Shown here piece after piece: positions 26,198 through 35,900 of a stretch of 37,694 nucleotides of DNA. Below the pieces are notes generated by a model. It was not told the origin of the DNA and did not search any database. It saw nothing but the letters and a program-made list of their open reading frames with translations. Every line of letters begins with the position of its first letter. Positions within the stretch are counted from its first letter, which is position 1. The stretch lies in contig JAKSBD010000386.1 in assembly GCA_022361295.1 (NCBI GenBank), forward strand, positions 1-37,694, in the 5' to 3' direction. Made by a program: the position numbers and the translations under genes. The stretch comes from Bacteroidales bacterium. GTDB taxonomy: Bacteria; Bacteroidota; Bacteroidia; Bacteroidales; Marinilabiliaceae.

Positions 26198-27841
26198 TTA
26201 ATTAAACTCAACCGGTACAACTAAAGTTGTTGAAACAGGTTTTCCTCGCTGAACACCAGGTTTCCAGTCCTTCAGTTCTGACACAATTTTAACAGCTATT
26301 GCGGCCTCTTTATCATCCCATCTCTCAAGTGCTTTTGTTTGAGTTATACCTCCTTTGTGACTTACTGTAAATTGAACCTTAACGGTTCCGCTTAACTTTT
26401 TAGCCTTTTTCTCTTGCTCTATACGCGTATATAAACGCGCAAAATAGCCATCCATACCGCCTTTGTAGCTTGGCATTTCCTCAACTACGTAAAATACCGG
26501 CTTACCATCTTTCGTTGGAGGTGGTGGCGGCGGTGGAGTAACCATCTTTTTCTTATTCTTAACAGGCGGTGGTGGCGGTGGTGTCACCTTATTTTTATAC
26601 CTGACCCGGTAAGCTGACGGATCAAGCTCGTAAGCCGATTTCTTTAGAACAATACTAATCTCCTTACCCTCTTCAGGCACAATCTCCATAGTTTCGAATC
26701 CAACGAAAGAAAATACAATAATATCATCCTTAGTCAGTTCCAATTCAAATTGACCATCACGATCAGCTACTGTTCCAATCGTTTTGCCTTTTAAGATGAT
26801 ACTAGTGCCGGGTAGTGCAGACTTAACTATATTTTCATCCCACATTCCTGAATTAGCATTTTGAATCATCTGTGTGTCGATTTGGCTATAGACGTAACCT
26901 CTAACTATAAAAGTTTCTTTCTTATCCTGAACAGAAGTGTCGCTTATTGATTCAGTATTAGAACGATATTCATACACAGGCTCACTGAAAGCCCATAGCA
27001 AACCACCAATCAAGGGCAGTACCAGTAGCAACTTTAGCAGTCGCCATTTGGATTTTTTGTCGTTTTTCATCATTTTTAATCGTCGTTTATTTTGGGAGAA
27101 CCGGAAGTGATTGGCTAGCACTGACGCTTCCGCTCCCATTGTTTCACAAATAATTGTTTGCAAATAATCTTCATATTTATGCCCGCTTTCCAACACCCCC
27201 TGATCGGCCAGAAACTCTAAGTTCTGCTTTATAAGGCGCGCATAGTACCAGGCAAAGGGATTAAACCACTGAAGTACAATAAACAGTTCACTCATCAGGA
27301 CATCTACCCAATGCTGCTGATAAAGATGTACTCGTTCATGGTTAATAATCTCGGCATGTTGCGTATTCAAATAGCGCTCGTGCTTAATGAATATCCAATT
27401 AGCAAATACAAATGGCATTTCTACTTTTGGATTCACACACACAACAGCCCCCTTAAAATCTATTTTACGAGAGGTGTGAACCAAACCAAACATCTTAATA
27501 AGCATCAAAACGATTCTTAACATAAAGAATGCAGTCACCAGCAGGTAGAAGTACAGTACTGTAGCATACCAGTTAAATGCATCAGAAGCCGCGGGCGCCG
27601 TTACGGCAGGTTGCGACTCCTTAATCTCTACCTCCTGGAACAATTCACTCTTGGCCATTGATTCAACCAATATTGTATATTTGATTTCAGCCAACGGTAA
27701 ACACAACGCCGCTACAAGACCCAACAGCAAAAAGAACCGAATAGCTTTAAAATGAGCATCATTTCGTAAAAGCAACTGATAAATGACTAAAAACAAAAAC
27801 AATATCAGAAATGATCTTGCAAAATAGGTTAGTAATTCCAT
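26198..27841 (-). CDS. BlaR1/M56-type membrane metallopeptidase with C-terminal TonB-like domain
   Basis: The 547 residues hold membrane helices near 8-25, 34-50 and 91-120. The M56 zinc site is HERVH (168-172) with the later NLEFLADQGVL Glu, and a fourth helix lies near 268-285. Outside come a carboxypeptidase-regulatory-like beta domain (about 311-400, FIVRGYVYS...IVLKK), two proline runs (420-442) and a TonB C-terminal domain (about 460-547, SGTVKVQFTVSHKGGITQTKALE). BlaR1 has a penicillin-binding sensor in this place; none is seen here. It lies 5 bp after blaI, so it probably cleaves or inactivates that repressor on a signal. Confidence 0.9.
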   Translation of the reverse strand: MELLTYFARSFLILFLFLVIYQLLLRNDAHFKAIRFFLLLGLVAALCLPLAEIKYTILVESMAKSELFQEVEIKESQPAVTAPAASDAFNWYATVLYFYLLVTAFFMLRIVLMLIKMFGLVHTSRKIDFKGAVVCVNPKVEMPFVFANWIFIKHERYLNTQHAEIINHERVHLYQQHWVDVLMSELFIVLQWFNPFAWYYARLIKQNLEFLADQGVLESGHKYEDYLQTIICETMGAEASVLANHFRFSQNKRRLKMMKNDKKSKWRLLKLLLVLPLIGGLLWAFSEPVYEYRSNTESISDTSVQDKKETFIVRGYVYSQIDTQMIQNANSGMWDENIVKSALPGTSIILKGKTIGTVADRDGQFELELTKDDIIVFSFVGFETMEIVPEEGKEISIVLKKSAYELDPSAYRVRYKNKVTPPPPPPVKNKKKMVTPPPPPPPTKDGKPVFYVVEEMPSYKGGMDGYFARLYTRIEQEKKAKKLSGTVKVQFTVSHKGGITQTKALERWDDKEAAIAVKIVSELKDWKPGVQRGKPVSTTLVVPVEFN

Positions 27842-27846
27842 GGCGT

Positions 27847-28206
27847 TTATTTTGAGCTATTGGCTTCTTTTAGTAATTCTTCCAAATCTTCAATATTCAT
27901 ATCATTATCCTTGGCGAAAAATGCTGCCAGGCGAGCAAAACTACCTCCAAAGTAATTCTTAAGCAGGTGCTTCATTTGGTATGATGAGTATTCTTCTTTT
28001 GTAAAAAGCGGATAGTATACATAAATATTACCCACCTTTTTAAAATCAACAACTTCTTTCTTTTTCAAGACCTTAAGTACTGTAGCAACCGTATTATAAG
28101 CTGGTTGTTTATCCTTAAATCCTTTTAATATATCTTTAATAATACCCTCTCCCATTTCCCACAGGATTTGCATTACTTCTTCTTCTGCCTTTGTTAATTG
28201 TTTCAT
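27847..28206 (-). CDS. BlaI/MecI/CopY-family repressor
   Basis: The 119-residue winged-helix protein starts MKQLTKAEEEVMQILWEMGEGIIKDILKGF and continues PAYNTVATVLKVLKKKEVVDFKKVGNIYVYYPL, the recognition helix and wing of BlaI/MecI. The C-terminal part (YSSYQMKHLLKNYFGGSFARLAAFFAKD) is the usual helical dimerisation and cleavage region. It is the first gene of a unit with the M56 protease. Two inverted repeats cover its promoter and suggest autorepression. Confidence 0.93.
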   Translation of the reverse strand: MKQLTKAEEEVMQILWEMGEGIIKDILKGFKDKQPAYNTVATVLKVLKKKEVVDFKKVGNIYVYYPLFTKEEYSSYQMKHLLKNYFGGSFARLAAFFAKDNDMNIEDLEELLKEANSSK

Positions 28207-28219
28207 CCTTTACGACTAT

Positions 28220-28278
28220 CAAAATTACCTACTACAAGTATAATACTATATTTTTAGTATCGCAACTATATTTATAGT
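28220..28278 (-). promoter_or_regulatory. Promoter and likely BlaI operators
   Basis: The minus strand has TAATTTTG (28227-28220), a -7 match, 14 bp before the blaI ATG. Upstream are two inverted repeats: ATACTA-TATTTT-TAGTAT (28243-28260) and ACTATA-TT-TATAGT (28265-28278). The shared TACTAT/ATAGTA core suits a winged-helix dimer. The first covers the -33 region. Binding of BlaI is an inference from position and symmetry. Confidence 0.6.
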
Positions 28279-28390
28279 ATTTTATTTCTTATTATTCCTC
28301 CTAACAATAAGAAAGCAATAATTCAATGATTTAATGTAACAAAGCATCTGTGTTTCCGTAACAAACTATCGTTGGGAAAATAAAGTGTTT

Positions 28391-29629
28391 ATGAATTTGA
28401 AAGCAATCGCAATATGTTGCTTCCTGGTCTTGTATTGCCTTAATTTTAAGGCACAAGAAGCAAAAGGAAAGAATGTTGAATCATTAGTCAGAGATACCAT
28501 ATCTCTATCAGCTGATACAGTCGCAGGCGTGCCGGTATTTTTGGGTGACGAACCGCAACTAATTGATACAACCAGGAATGACACTGCAGATATAGCTATA
28601 GACATTAGTACTGTGACAGATACAATACAGGCTGAACAGGAAACTTCTACTACTGTCATCAAAGGCTATAGCCCGTTTACCAACTATACAGATACTTTTA
28701 ATGTCGGCACTCCCGTATTAGACACCTTAGATAAAGCAAAGGTGAATATGCAATTACAGAAGCGACTTGCCAGACTTAATGATACTTCAAACATACGCAC
28801 AACAGGCAATTTTATTCACGAGAATAGCATCGCCTATTCTAAGACTTCACTTACTGATCTGTGGTATAGTTACATTAACACTACTTATTCCGACAGTAAA
28901 TCAGACACAACGCAAAACCTGTTTGCAGAAAAGTCGAATGTTAGTACAAATAAAGTCACAGTGCAAGAGAACCCGGAATTGCTTCAAACAACCGGGAAAG
29001 AAACTTCAGAGAAGCAAGAGCTTGCTTCTGCTCTTTCATCTTCAACAAAAAACACTGAATCCGGAAAGAAAGCCATTGATGCCAACAATGTTGTATTCTA
29101 TATTCAGATTGCAGCTGCTCGATCTGAATTATCAACGGCAGAAATAAAAAATGTCAATAAGACAAAAGCAGAATACAGAGTTCAAAATGAAAACAACTGG
29201 TTTAAATACCAGGTATCGTTAGGCTCTGATTACATATCAGCCCGTCAAGCAATAAACGATTATCCAGGTAAACAGGTGTTTTTGGTAGCTTACAAAGGCA
29301 ATAAACGCCTTGACTTATGGGAAACTGTTAAGCACATTGAATTGCAAACACCAAAGCAAGATGAATTACTTTTTGTGGTTCAGGTAGCTGCCAGCCGCCA
29401 TCTACTCTCAGAAAAAGAGAAAAGTCAACTGGTCTCTCCTGGTGATAATTTACGAATCATAAAAGAAGATGACTGGCATAAATACCAGATTATTATTGGT
29501 TCATCCTACCAATTAACCCTCAAAAAATGCAAACTGATAGGAATTAATAAATCATTTCCTGTTGCCTATTTCAATGGAGAAAAAATTGAAATGGCAAAGG
29601 CAATTAAAATGACAATAACTAACAACTAA
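28391..29629 (+). CDS. Secreted protein with two SPOR-like repeats
   Basis: From the ATG at 28391 it has 412 residues. A GTG two codons upstream also opens the frame. A signal peptide (MNLKAIAICCFLVLYCLNFKAQ) is followed by a long low-complexity Ser/Thr-rich region, then two repeats at about 233-305 and 325-397. Each has the pattern VFYIQIAAAR...YRVQNENNWFKYQVSLG and LFVVQVAASR...LRIIKEDDWHKYQIIIG, which look like SPOR domains. SPOR domains bind denuded peptidoglycan strands. The next gene starts 5 bp after its stop, so it belongs with the polysaccharide-export genes. Confidence 0.78.
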   Translation: MNLKAIAICCFLVLYCLNFKAQEAKGKNVESLVRDTISLSADTVAGVPVFLGDEPQLIDTTRNDTADIAIDISTVTDTIQAEQETSTTVIKGYSPFTNYTDTFNVGTPVLDTLDKAKVNMQLQKRLARLNDTSNIRTTGNFIHENSIAYSKTSLTDLWYSYINTTYSDSKSDTTQNLFAEKSNVSTNKVTVQENPELLQTTGKETSEKQELASALSSSTKNTESGKKAIDANNVVFYIQIAAARSELSTAEIKNVNKTKAEYRVQNENNWFKYQVSLGSDYISARQAINDYPGKQVFLVAYKGNKRLDLWETVKHIELQTPKQDELLFVVQVAASRHLLSEKEKSQLVSPGDNLRIIKEDDWHKYQIIIGSSYQLTLKKCKLIGINKSFPVAYFNGEKIEMAKAIKMTITNN

Positions 29630-29633
29630 TATC

Positions 29634-30410
29634 ATGGAAAAAACATTAACAATGCGCAGGTTTACAATACTTGTGCTGGGATGTTTGGCTTTATTCGGCA
29701 CATCGTGCATAAGCCTAAAAAAGAGCGAATTGATACAACCAATTTCGATTCCTGGTTACGACAGCGAATTTGTAAATGATCAGCGCGATTCGTATCGCAT
29801 CAATATTGGCGATAACCTATACATGAAGGTGTACAGTTCCGATATAAAAACATCGAAGTTTTTCAGAACAGACTTTCCCGAGTTAATGAATGACTCATAC
29901 ATCTATTTAAACTCCTACAAAGTAGATGAGCAAGGCTATGTCAAATACTCATTTATCGATAAGGTAATGGTTAAAGGCTTGTCAATTGAGGAAGCACAAA
30001 CAGCAGTACAAACAGCCGCGGAGGAATACTTTGAAGATGTAACCGTACAAATTAAGCTGGTTAACTTCAGTATATCCATCATTGGAGAGGTCAACCAACC
30101 AGGCAATTTCAATATTGACCGTGAACAGATAACAATACTTCAGGCCATTAGTATGGCAGGCGGTTTAAAAGAGTTTGCGAAAGCTGATGAAGTCAGATTA
30201 GTAAGAAAAAGTCCTAATGGTACCGTGGTTAAAACACTTGATTTGACAGATAATAAACTTTTGGAGTCGGAGTATTTCTTTTTATTGCCTGACGATGTGG
30301 TGTATGTAACACCCCGTTCTTCCAAATCATTTGCCTTTGAAAAGTTCCCATACGGGCTATTTGCTGGTGTAATAAGCATTGCACTATCTATTTATGCAAT
30401 AACAAAATAA
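29634..30410 (+). CDS. Polysaccharide export lipoprotein, Wza/OPX type
   Basis: OPX proteins form the outer-membrane part of capsule or exopolysaccharide exporters. The 258-residue protein has a lipoprotein signal ending LALFGTSC (Cys25). The Poly_export motif is YRINIGDNLYMKVYSSD, and an SLBB-type domain follows (SISIIGEVNQPGNFNIDREQITILQAISMAGGLKEF). A membrane helix ends the protein (240-257, GLFAGVISIALSIYAITK). That C-terminal helix is typical of the Bacteroidota form. It lies between the SPOR-like gene (5-bp gap) and the Wzc-type kinase. Confidence 0.92.
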   Translation: MEKTLTMRRFTILVLGCLALFGTSCISLKKSELIQPISIPGYDSEFVNDQRDSYRINIGDNLYMKVYSSDIKTSKFFRTDFPELMNDSYIYLNSYKVDEQGYVKYSFIDKVMVKGLSIEEAQTAVQTAAEEYFEDVTVQIKLVNFSISIIGEVNQPGNFNIDREQITILQAISMAGGLKEFAKADEVRLVRKSPNGTVVKTLDLTDNKLLESEYFFLLPDDVVYVTPRSSKSFAFEKFPYGLFAGVISIALSIYAITK

Positions 30411-30437
30411 TACCGGTAGTTTAAAGCAGGAAGCATT

Positions 30438-30473
30438 ATGACAATAAACTCATTAATGCTAATGTCATACTAA
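30438..30473 (+). other. Eleven-codon ORF and interleaved inverted repeats between the OPX and Wzc genes
   Basis: The 75-bp gap contains a short frame MTINSLMLMSY with ATG at 30438 and TAA ending at 30473. Two inverted repeats overlap it: GCATTA/TAATGC (30433-30438, 30454-30459) and TATGACA/TGTCATA (30437-30443, 30463-30469). They cross, so only one can form unless as a pseudoknot. Translation of the peptide is not shown. Confidence 0.35.
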
Positions 30474-30485
30474 AAATGGTATACT

Positions 30486-32867
30486 ATGAATACGAATACA
30501 GGCTCTCAGGCAAGCTTTGAATATTATCTAAAGCAGATAATCAAAGCCAGTAAATACTGGCCAATCATGGCTATATCGCTCATTATTGCACTGGTGGCAG
30601 CATTTTATACAAATGCCACTACCTTGCCTGAGTATCTTGTATCGACTAAAATACTTGTCCTGGATGAAGAACAGGTTGACCCTAATAGTATTCTAGGATT
30701 AAGTGAGTTTAACAAATCAAAGACTAAAATTGCTAACCAGAAAGGCATTCTTAAATCATATGAATTCATTAAGAATGCTCTTCGTGAGCTTGATTTTGAA
30801 ATCAATGTTTTTAACGAAGACAGATATGGCAATAAGAAGCGCATCTATCCTCTTTCTGCTTTCAGGATAGAATATGATGTGTTTCACCCACAATTAATCA
30901 ACACTCCTTTTACCATTGAATTTCTTGGCAATGAACAAATCAGGGTTCAAACAAGCACTGAAAACGGCTTGCTTTACAATTACTACACCGAGAAATTCGT
31001 AACCAGGAATGTGGTGGCACATATAGACACTGTTATAAAGCTAAATGAACCATACAGCAATGAAATATGCAGGTTTACAATACTTGCCAACAAGGTTTTA
31101 CCGCAAGCAGGAAGCTTTAAGTTTGAGTTTCTAAATCATCATCAGTGTGTTCAGCAATTTAGCCAATTCATTATTGAAGAGGAGCCGCAATCGTCCATAT
31201 TAAATGTATCATTTAAAACTAGCAATACGGCCATTGGTACAACTTTCCTTAATCAGTTAACCAAAGCCTATCTTCTTAAAGATGTTGAAGGAAAAAACAA
31301 GGCTAAAGAGCGCACCATTGATTTTATCGACGACCAACTGTTACAGGTTCACGATTCATTAAGTTTTACCGAATCATCTATACAAGAGGTGATTGATAAC
31401 AATGGCGGTATAGAATTGGAGGTGAAACGGAGCGCGATATACGGGAAACTGGATACATACCAGGCTAAATTGTCGGAGTTAAATATGCAAATGCGCTACT
31501 ACGATTACCTGCAAAGCTATTTGAATGAGAACAATTCTTTGGAAAATGTAGTACCGCCAACATCTATAAAACTGGATGACCCCCAGCTAACCAAATTACT
31601 TGCTCAGTTGTTTTCTGCCTATATGGAAAACGAAGACATTGAAAGCATTACCAAAAAAGACATTCCGCATCTGGCACATAACAGGGCAGAAATTAAGAAG
31701 CTTAAACGTACAATTATGGAAACGCTGGATATGTCTGCTACTACCCTTAGACATGAAATCAGCACACTAGAGAATAAGCTTATGGAAGTGCAGGATGATT
31801 TAGGCCAACTCCCTCAGCACCAACAAAAAATCGTTTCCATTCAACGTAAACACGAAATTAACGAAACACTATATACTTTGCTTCTGACGAAAAAGTCAGA
31901 GTTGCAGATAGCAAAAGCATCCACCTTGCCAAGTCATGAAGTATTGGATTTAGCACGTGAAGATATGGCTAAACTGGTCAGCACCCCTCCATCAAAAATA
32001 TACACTAAATTTCTGGCATTCGGATTGCTTATTCCTGCCGGCTTCATTTGGTTAATCCTGTTTTTTAACGATCGTATTCAAAGCAATGAAGATATTCAGT
32101 TGATTACGGATTACCCGGCAATAGGACATATTATTCACAATAAAAGAATCGACCCGTCTATTGTTATTTCACGACCAAATTCACTTGTTGCAGAATCATT
32201 CCGTTCATTACGAACCAACTTACAACACCTCAACGGCACCAGAGACAAACAGATAGTATTAACCACATCGGGCAATATGGGTGAAGGCAAAACCTTTATG
32301 TCCATCAACCTGGCGGCATCATATGCGCAAACGGGCAAAAAAGTGGTAATAATAAATTTTGATCTTCGTAAACCTAAGCTGGAGTTATATCTCAACAAAC
32401 AAAACACTAATAGTCAAGGCATAAGTGAATATCTAACCGGTTTCAATACTAATATTGATGAGCTGGTTAAACCAACTGATCAGGAAAACCTTCATTATAT
32501 TGCTGCGGGAACTAAACCACTTAATGCCTCTGAGCTGTTAACAAAAAGCTCAGTCATAAAAGAACTGTTTAAAAGACTACATCAGCAGTTTGATTATATC
32601 ATACTGGATACTCCGCCCATTGGCCGTGTAGCAGATGCTATTTCATTGTTACCTTTTGCTGACATTCACTTGTTTATTGTTCGACACAACCTCTCGCGCA
32701 AACATCAGCTTAAACAGTTATTTAAGGACCTGCAGGATAAAAACATTAACTCATTCAAGGTAGTCATAAATGGCATTAAAGTTAAACCCAACCGCTTTGG
32801 TTACGGACAAGGCTATGGTTATGGCTATGGCTATGGTTATGGTTATGGGAACCATGAAGAAAACTAA
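30486..32867 (+). CDS. Wzc-type polysaccharide co-polymerase and BY-kinase
   Basis: These inner-membrane proteins control polysaccharide chain length and contact the OPX channel. The 793 residues begin with a Wzz domain and TM1 (about 24-42), a periplasmic coiled-coil region (about 280-470) and TM2 (508-527). The cytoplasmic BY-kinase has Walker A SGNMGEGKT (594-602), Walker A' VVIINFDLRKP (620-630) and Walker B IILDTPP (705-711). The tail has seven tyrosines (Tyr773-787), the likely autophosphorylation cluster. It follows the OPX gene. No glycosyltransferase, flippase or polymerase gene follows. Confidence 0.93.
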   Translation: MNTNTGSQASFEYYLKQIIKASKYWPIMAISLIIALVAAFYTNATTLPEYLVSTKILVLDEEQVDPNSILGLSEFNKSKTKIANQKGILKSYEFIKNALRELDFEINVFNEDRYGNKKRIYPLSAFRIEYDVFHPQLINTPFTIEFLGNEQIRVQTSTENGLLYNYYTEKFVTRNVVAHIDTVIKLNEPYSNEICRFTILANKVLPQAGSFKFEFLNHHQCVQQFSQFIIEEEPQSSILNVSFKTSNTAIGTTFLNQLTKAYLLKDVEGKNKAKERTIDFIDDQLLQVHDSLSFTESSIQEVIDNNGGIELEVKRSAIYGKLDTYQAKLSELNMQMRYYDYLQSYLNENNSLENVVPPTSIKLDDPQLTKLLAQLFSAYMENEDIESITKKDIPHLAHNRAEIKKLKRTIMETLDMSATTLRHEISTLENKLMEVQDDLGQLPQHQQKIVSIQRKHEINETLYTLLLTKKSELQIAKASTLPSHEVLDLAREDMAKLVSTPPSKIYTKFLAFGLLIPAGFIWLILFFNDRIQSNEDIQLITDYPAIGHIIHNKRIDPSIVISRPNSLVAESFRSLRTNLQHLNGTRDKQIVLTTSGNMGEGKTFMSINLAASYAQTGKKVVIINFDLRKPKLELYLNKQNTNSQGISEYLTGFNTNIDELVKPTDQENLHYIAAGTKPLNASELLTKSSVIKELFKRLHQQFDYIILDTPPIGRVADAISLLPFADIHLFIVRHNLSRKHQLKQLFKDLQDKNINSFKVVINGIKVKPNRFGYGQGYGYGYGYGYGYGNHEEN
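32811..32846 (+). repeat. Six tandem GGYTAT hexamers coding the Tyr-Gly tail
   Basis: Six in-frame copies of GGCTAT or GGTTAT encode Gly-Tyr repeats at the end of the BY-kinase. The copies alternate between two forms. Gain or loss of a unit would change the number of tyrosines without a frameshift. Confidence 0.9.
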
Positions 32868-32982
32868 AGCGGGGTTAGCAAACAAGTTAATATTAAACAT
32901 CTCACTTCTTTAAAAGCTGAGTAATATCTATTTTTTCCCTATCTTCGATTTTATCAATTAAGTTTTCACCCCAAATCATAAT

Positions 32983-35900
32983 ATGATGATAAATCGATCA
33001 TTAGGAAAACTCACCTCTCTCCTCTTGGTGAGTGCATTATTACTTGGTAATGCGTCTGTTTTTGCACAGAAAAAAAAGAACAAAGAAGCTGATGAAGAAA
33101 AATCAGCCATTAACAGTGAATTAGTTTCAGGGCTAAAACTACGCAACATTGGACCGGCATTTACTTCGGGCCGAATTGCTGATTTTGCTGTTAATCCCAA
33201 TAACCACTCTGAATTTTACGTGGCTGTTGCCAGTGGTAATATTTGGAAAACAACCAATAAGGGCATCACATTTGAGCCAGTATTTGATAAATATGGTGCT
33301 TACTCAATTGGCTGCCTGGCCATGGATCCTAATAACAGCAACGTGGTTTGGGCCGGTACCGGTGAAAATAATCACCAGCGTGCATTAGGCTATGGTGATG
33401 GTGTTTACAAAACCGTTGACGGAGGCAAATCATGGGAAAATATGGGATTAAAAGAGTCACGCCAGATTGGTATGATTCTGATTGACCCACGAAATTCTGA
33501 TGTGGTATATGCAGCTGCTGAAGGTTCTGCATGGGGACCTGGTGGTGAGCGCGGTTTATACAAAACTACTGATGGCGGTAAAAACTGGTCAAAAGTTCTT
33601 GATATTAGTGAAAACACAGGTATCAACAACATTATTTGCGACCCTCGAAATCCAGACGTTTTATACGCTACTTCTGAGCAACGTCGTCGCCGGGTACACA
33701 CAAAAATTGGTGGTGGTCCTGAATCAGCTGTTTACAAATCGACTGATGCAGGAAAAAACTGGCGCAAAATAATGAAGGGATTGCCCTCTGAACATATCGG
33801 CGGTATGGGCATTGCCATCTCGCCTCAAAATCCTGATGTACTGTACCTGATTGTTGAAGCCGCCAATAAATCAGGAGGTTTCTTCCGAACGAGTGATCGT
33901 GGTGAATCATGGAACAAAATGAGCGATCACCATTCAAGTGGCCAGTATTACAACGAGATTTTCTGTGACCCGGTTGAATTTGATAAAGTATATTCAGTTG
34001 AAACATTCTCACATGTAACAATTGATGGTGGAAAAACCTGGACTAAACTAAGTACGAAAGACCGCCATGTAGATGACCACGCACTATGGATTGATCCTAC
34101 AGATAACAAGCACTATATGATTGGTGGCGATGGTGGTGTATATATCACATATGATAATGGTAAAGCCTGGAGACAGGTTAGCAACCTGCCTGTCACACAA
34201 TTCTACCGTGTAACAGTTGATAACGAAGCACCATTCTACAATGTATATGGAGGAACACAGGACAATGCAACACAAGGTGGTCCGGTGCGAAATACATCTG
34301 AATTTGGTGTGACATCAGGCGAATGGTATGTTACTGTATTTGGTGATGGTTTCTGGTCACGTGTAGACCCAACAGATCCCAACATAGTATATAGTGAATG
34401 GCAATATGGTAATGTCGTTCGTTACGACAAGAAAAGTGGTGAGAAGATTATGGTCAAGCCACAACCCCGCAAAGATGAAAAGACCTATCGCTGGAACTGG
34501 AATGCGCCATTAATTCTTAGTAAGCACAATCCAACTACCATTTATATGGCAGCTAACAAGGTGTTTAAAAGTACCGATCGGGGTAACACATGGGAAGTTC
34601 TTTCAGACGATTTAACCACTCAGATTGACCGCAACACCTGGCCGGTAATGGGTAAATACTGGAGTGTTGATGCTGTAGCCAAGGACGTTTCGACATCACA
34701 ATACAATACCATTGTATCATTAGACGAATCGCCCGTTAAAGCCGGCTTAATATATGCAGGTACTGATGACGGTTTGATTCAGGTAACTGAAGATGATGGT
34801 AAAACATGGCGGAAAGTTTCTTCATTCCCCGGAGTACCTGAATATACATATGTGAGTGATATTTATGCATCGCGCTTTGACGAGAATGTTGTTTATGCCA
34901 CGTTTGACGGCATGAAAAGCGATGATTTTAAGCCTTACGTGCTAAAAAGTACTAATAAAGGTCAAAGCTGGACAGCTATTACAAATGGCCTTCCCGAAAA
35001 CGGAACAGTACACACCCTGGAGCAGGATACGGAACGTAAGGAGTTGTTATTTGCAGGTACTGAATTTGGTATTTTCTTTACCATTGATGAAGGAGCCAAC
35101 TGGACACAACTAAAAGCAGGTATTCCAACTATTGCCGTTCGCGACTTAGCTATTCAGGAGCGTGAGAACGATCTTGTTATGGCTACATTTGGTCGTGGTT
35201 TTTATGTATTGGACAACTACGCTCCACTGCGTGAGCTAAACGAGGATTTAACGAATAAGGATGCTCATCTTTTTGAAATAAAAGACGCACCATTATTTAT
35301 GCAGGTTGATAAGATCTACGGTCAGGGAGCTACTTATTATGGAGCACCCAACCCTGAGTATGGAGCTACATTCACTTTTTACCAGAAAGAAACACCAAAA
35401 ACAAAACGTCAGATTCGACGCAAAAAAGAAAAGGAACTGTTTAAAAACGGTGAACGCATTCCTCAACCAACATGGGCCGAATTGGAAGCTGAAGAGAAGG
35501 AGCTACCGGCTTATTTGTTAGTGACTATTAAAGATGAAGCAGGTAGCGTGATTCGCACCTTAACTAAAAAGCCGTCAAAAGGCATCACTCGTTTCAACTG
35601 GGATCTGCAATACAACAGTACTGATATAGTAAAAACCAAAGAGTTTGACCCATTCAAAAAATCAGATGGAGGCATATTTGTTTTACCTGGTAAATACACA
35701 GTAGAAATCGCTCAGGTGAAAGATGGAAAAGCGACACAGCTAGCTGAACCAAAATCATTTAATGTAGTTGCATTAAATAATACCACATTACCGGCCAAAG
35801 ATCGTCCGGCCATGGTAGCTTTCCAAAAGGATATAAGTGAACTTTCCAAAGCAATGAACGGAACACTTGCCCTGGTTATCGAAATGAAGCAGGAAGTGGC

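Noticed and set aside
33329-34275. Minus-strand frames of 60-117 codons
   Set aside because: They are shadows of the repeated propeller sequence in the large secreted protein.
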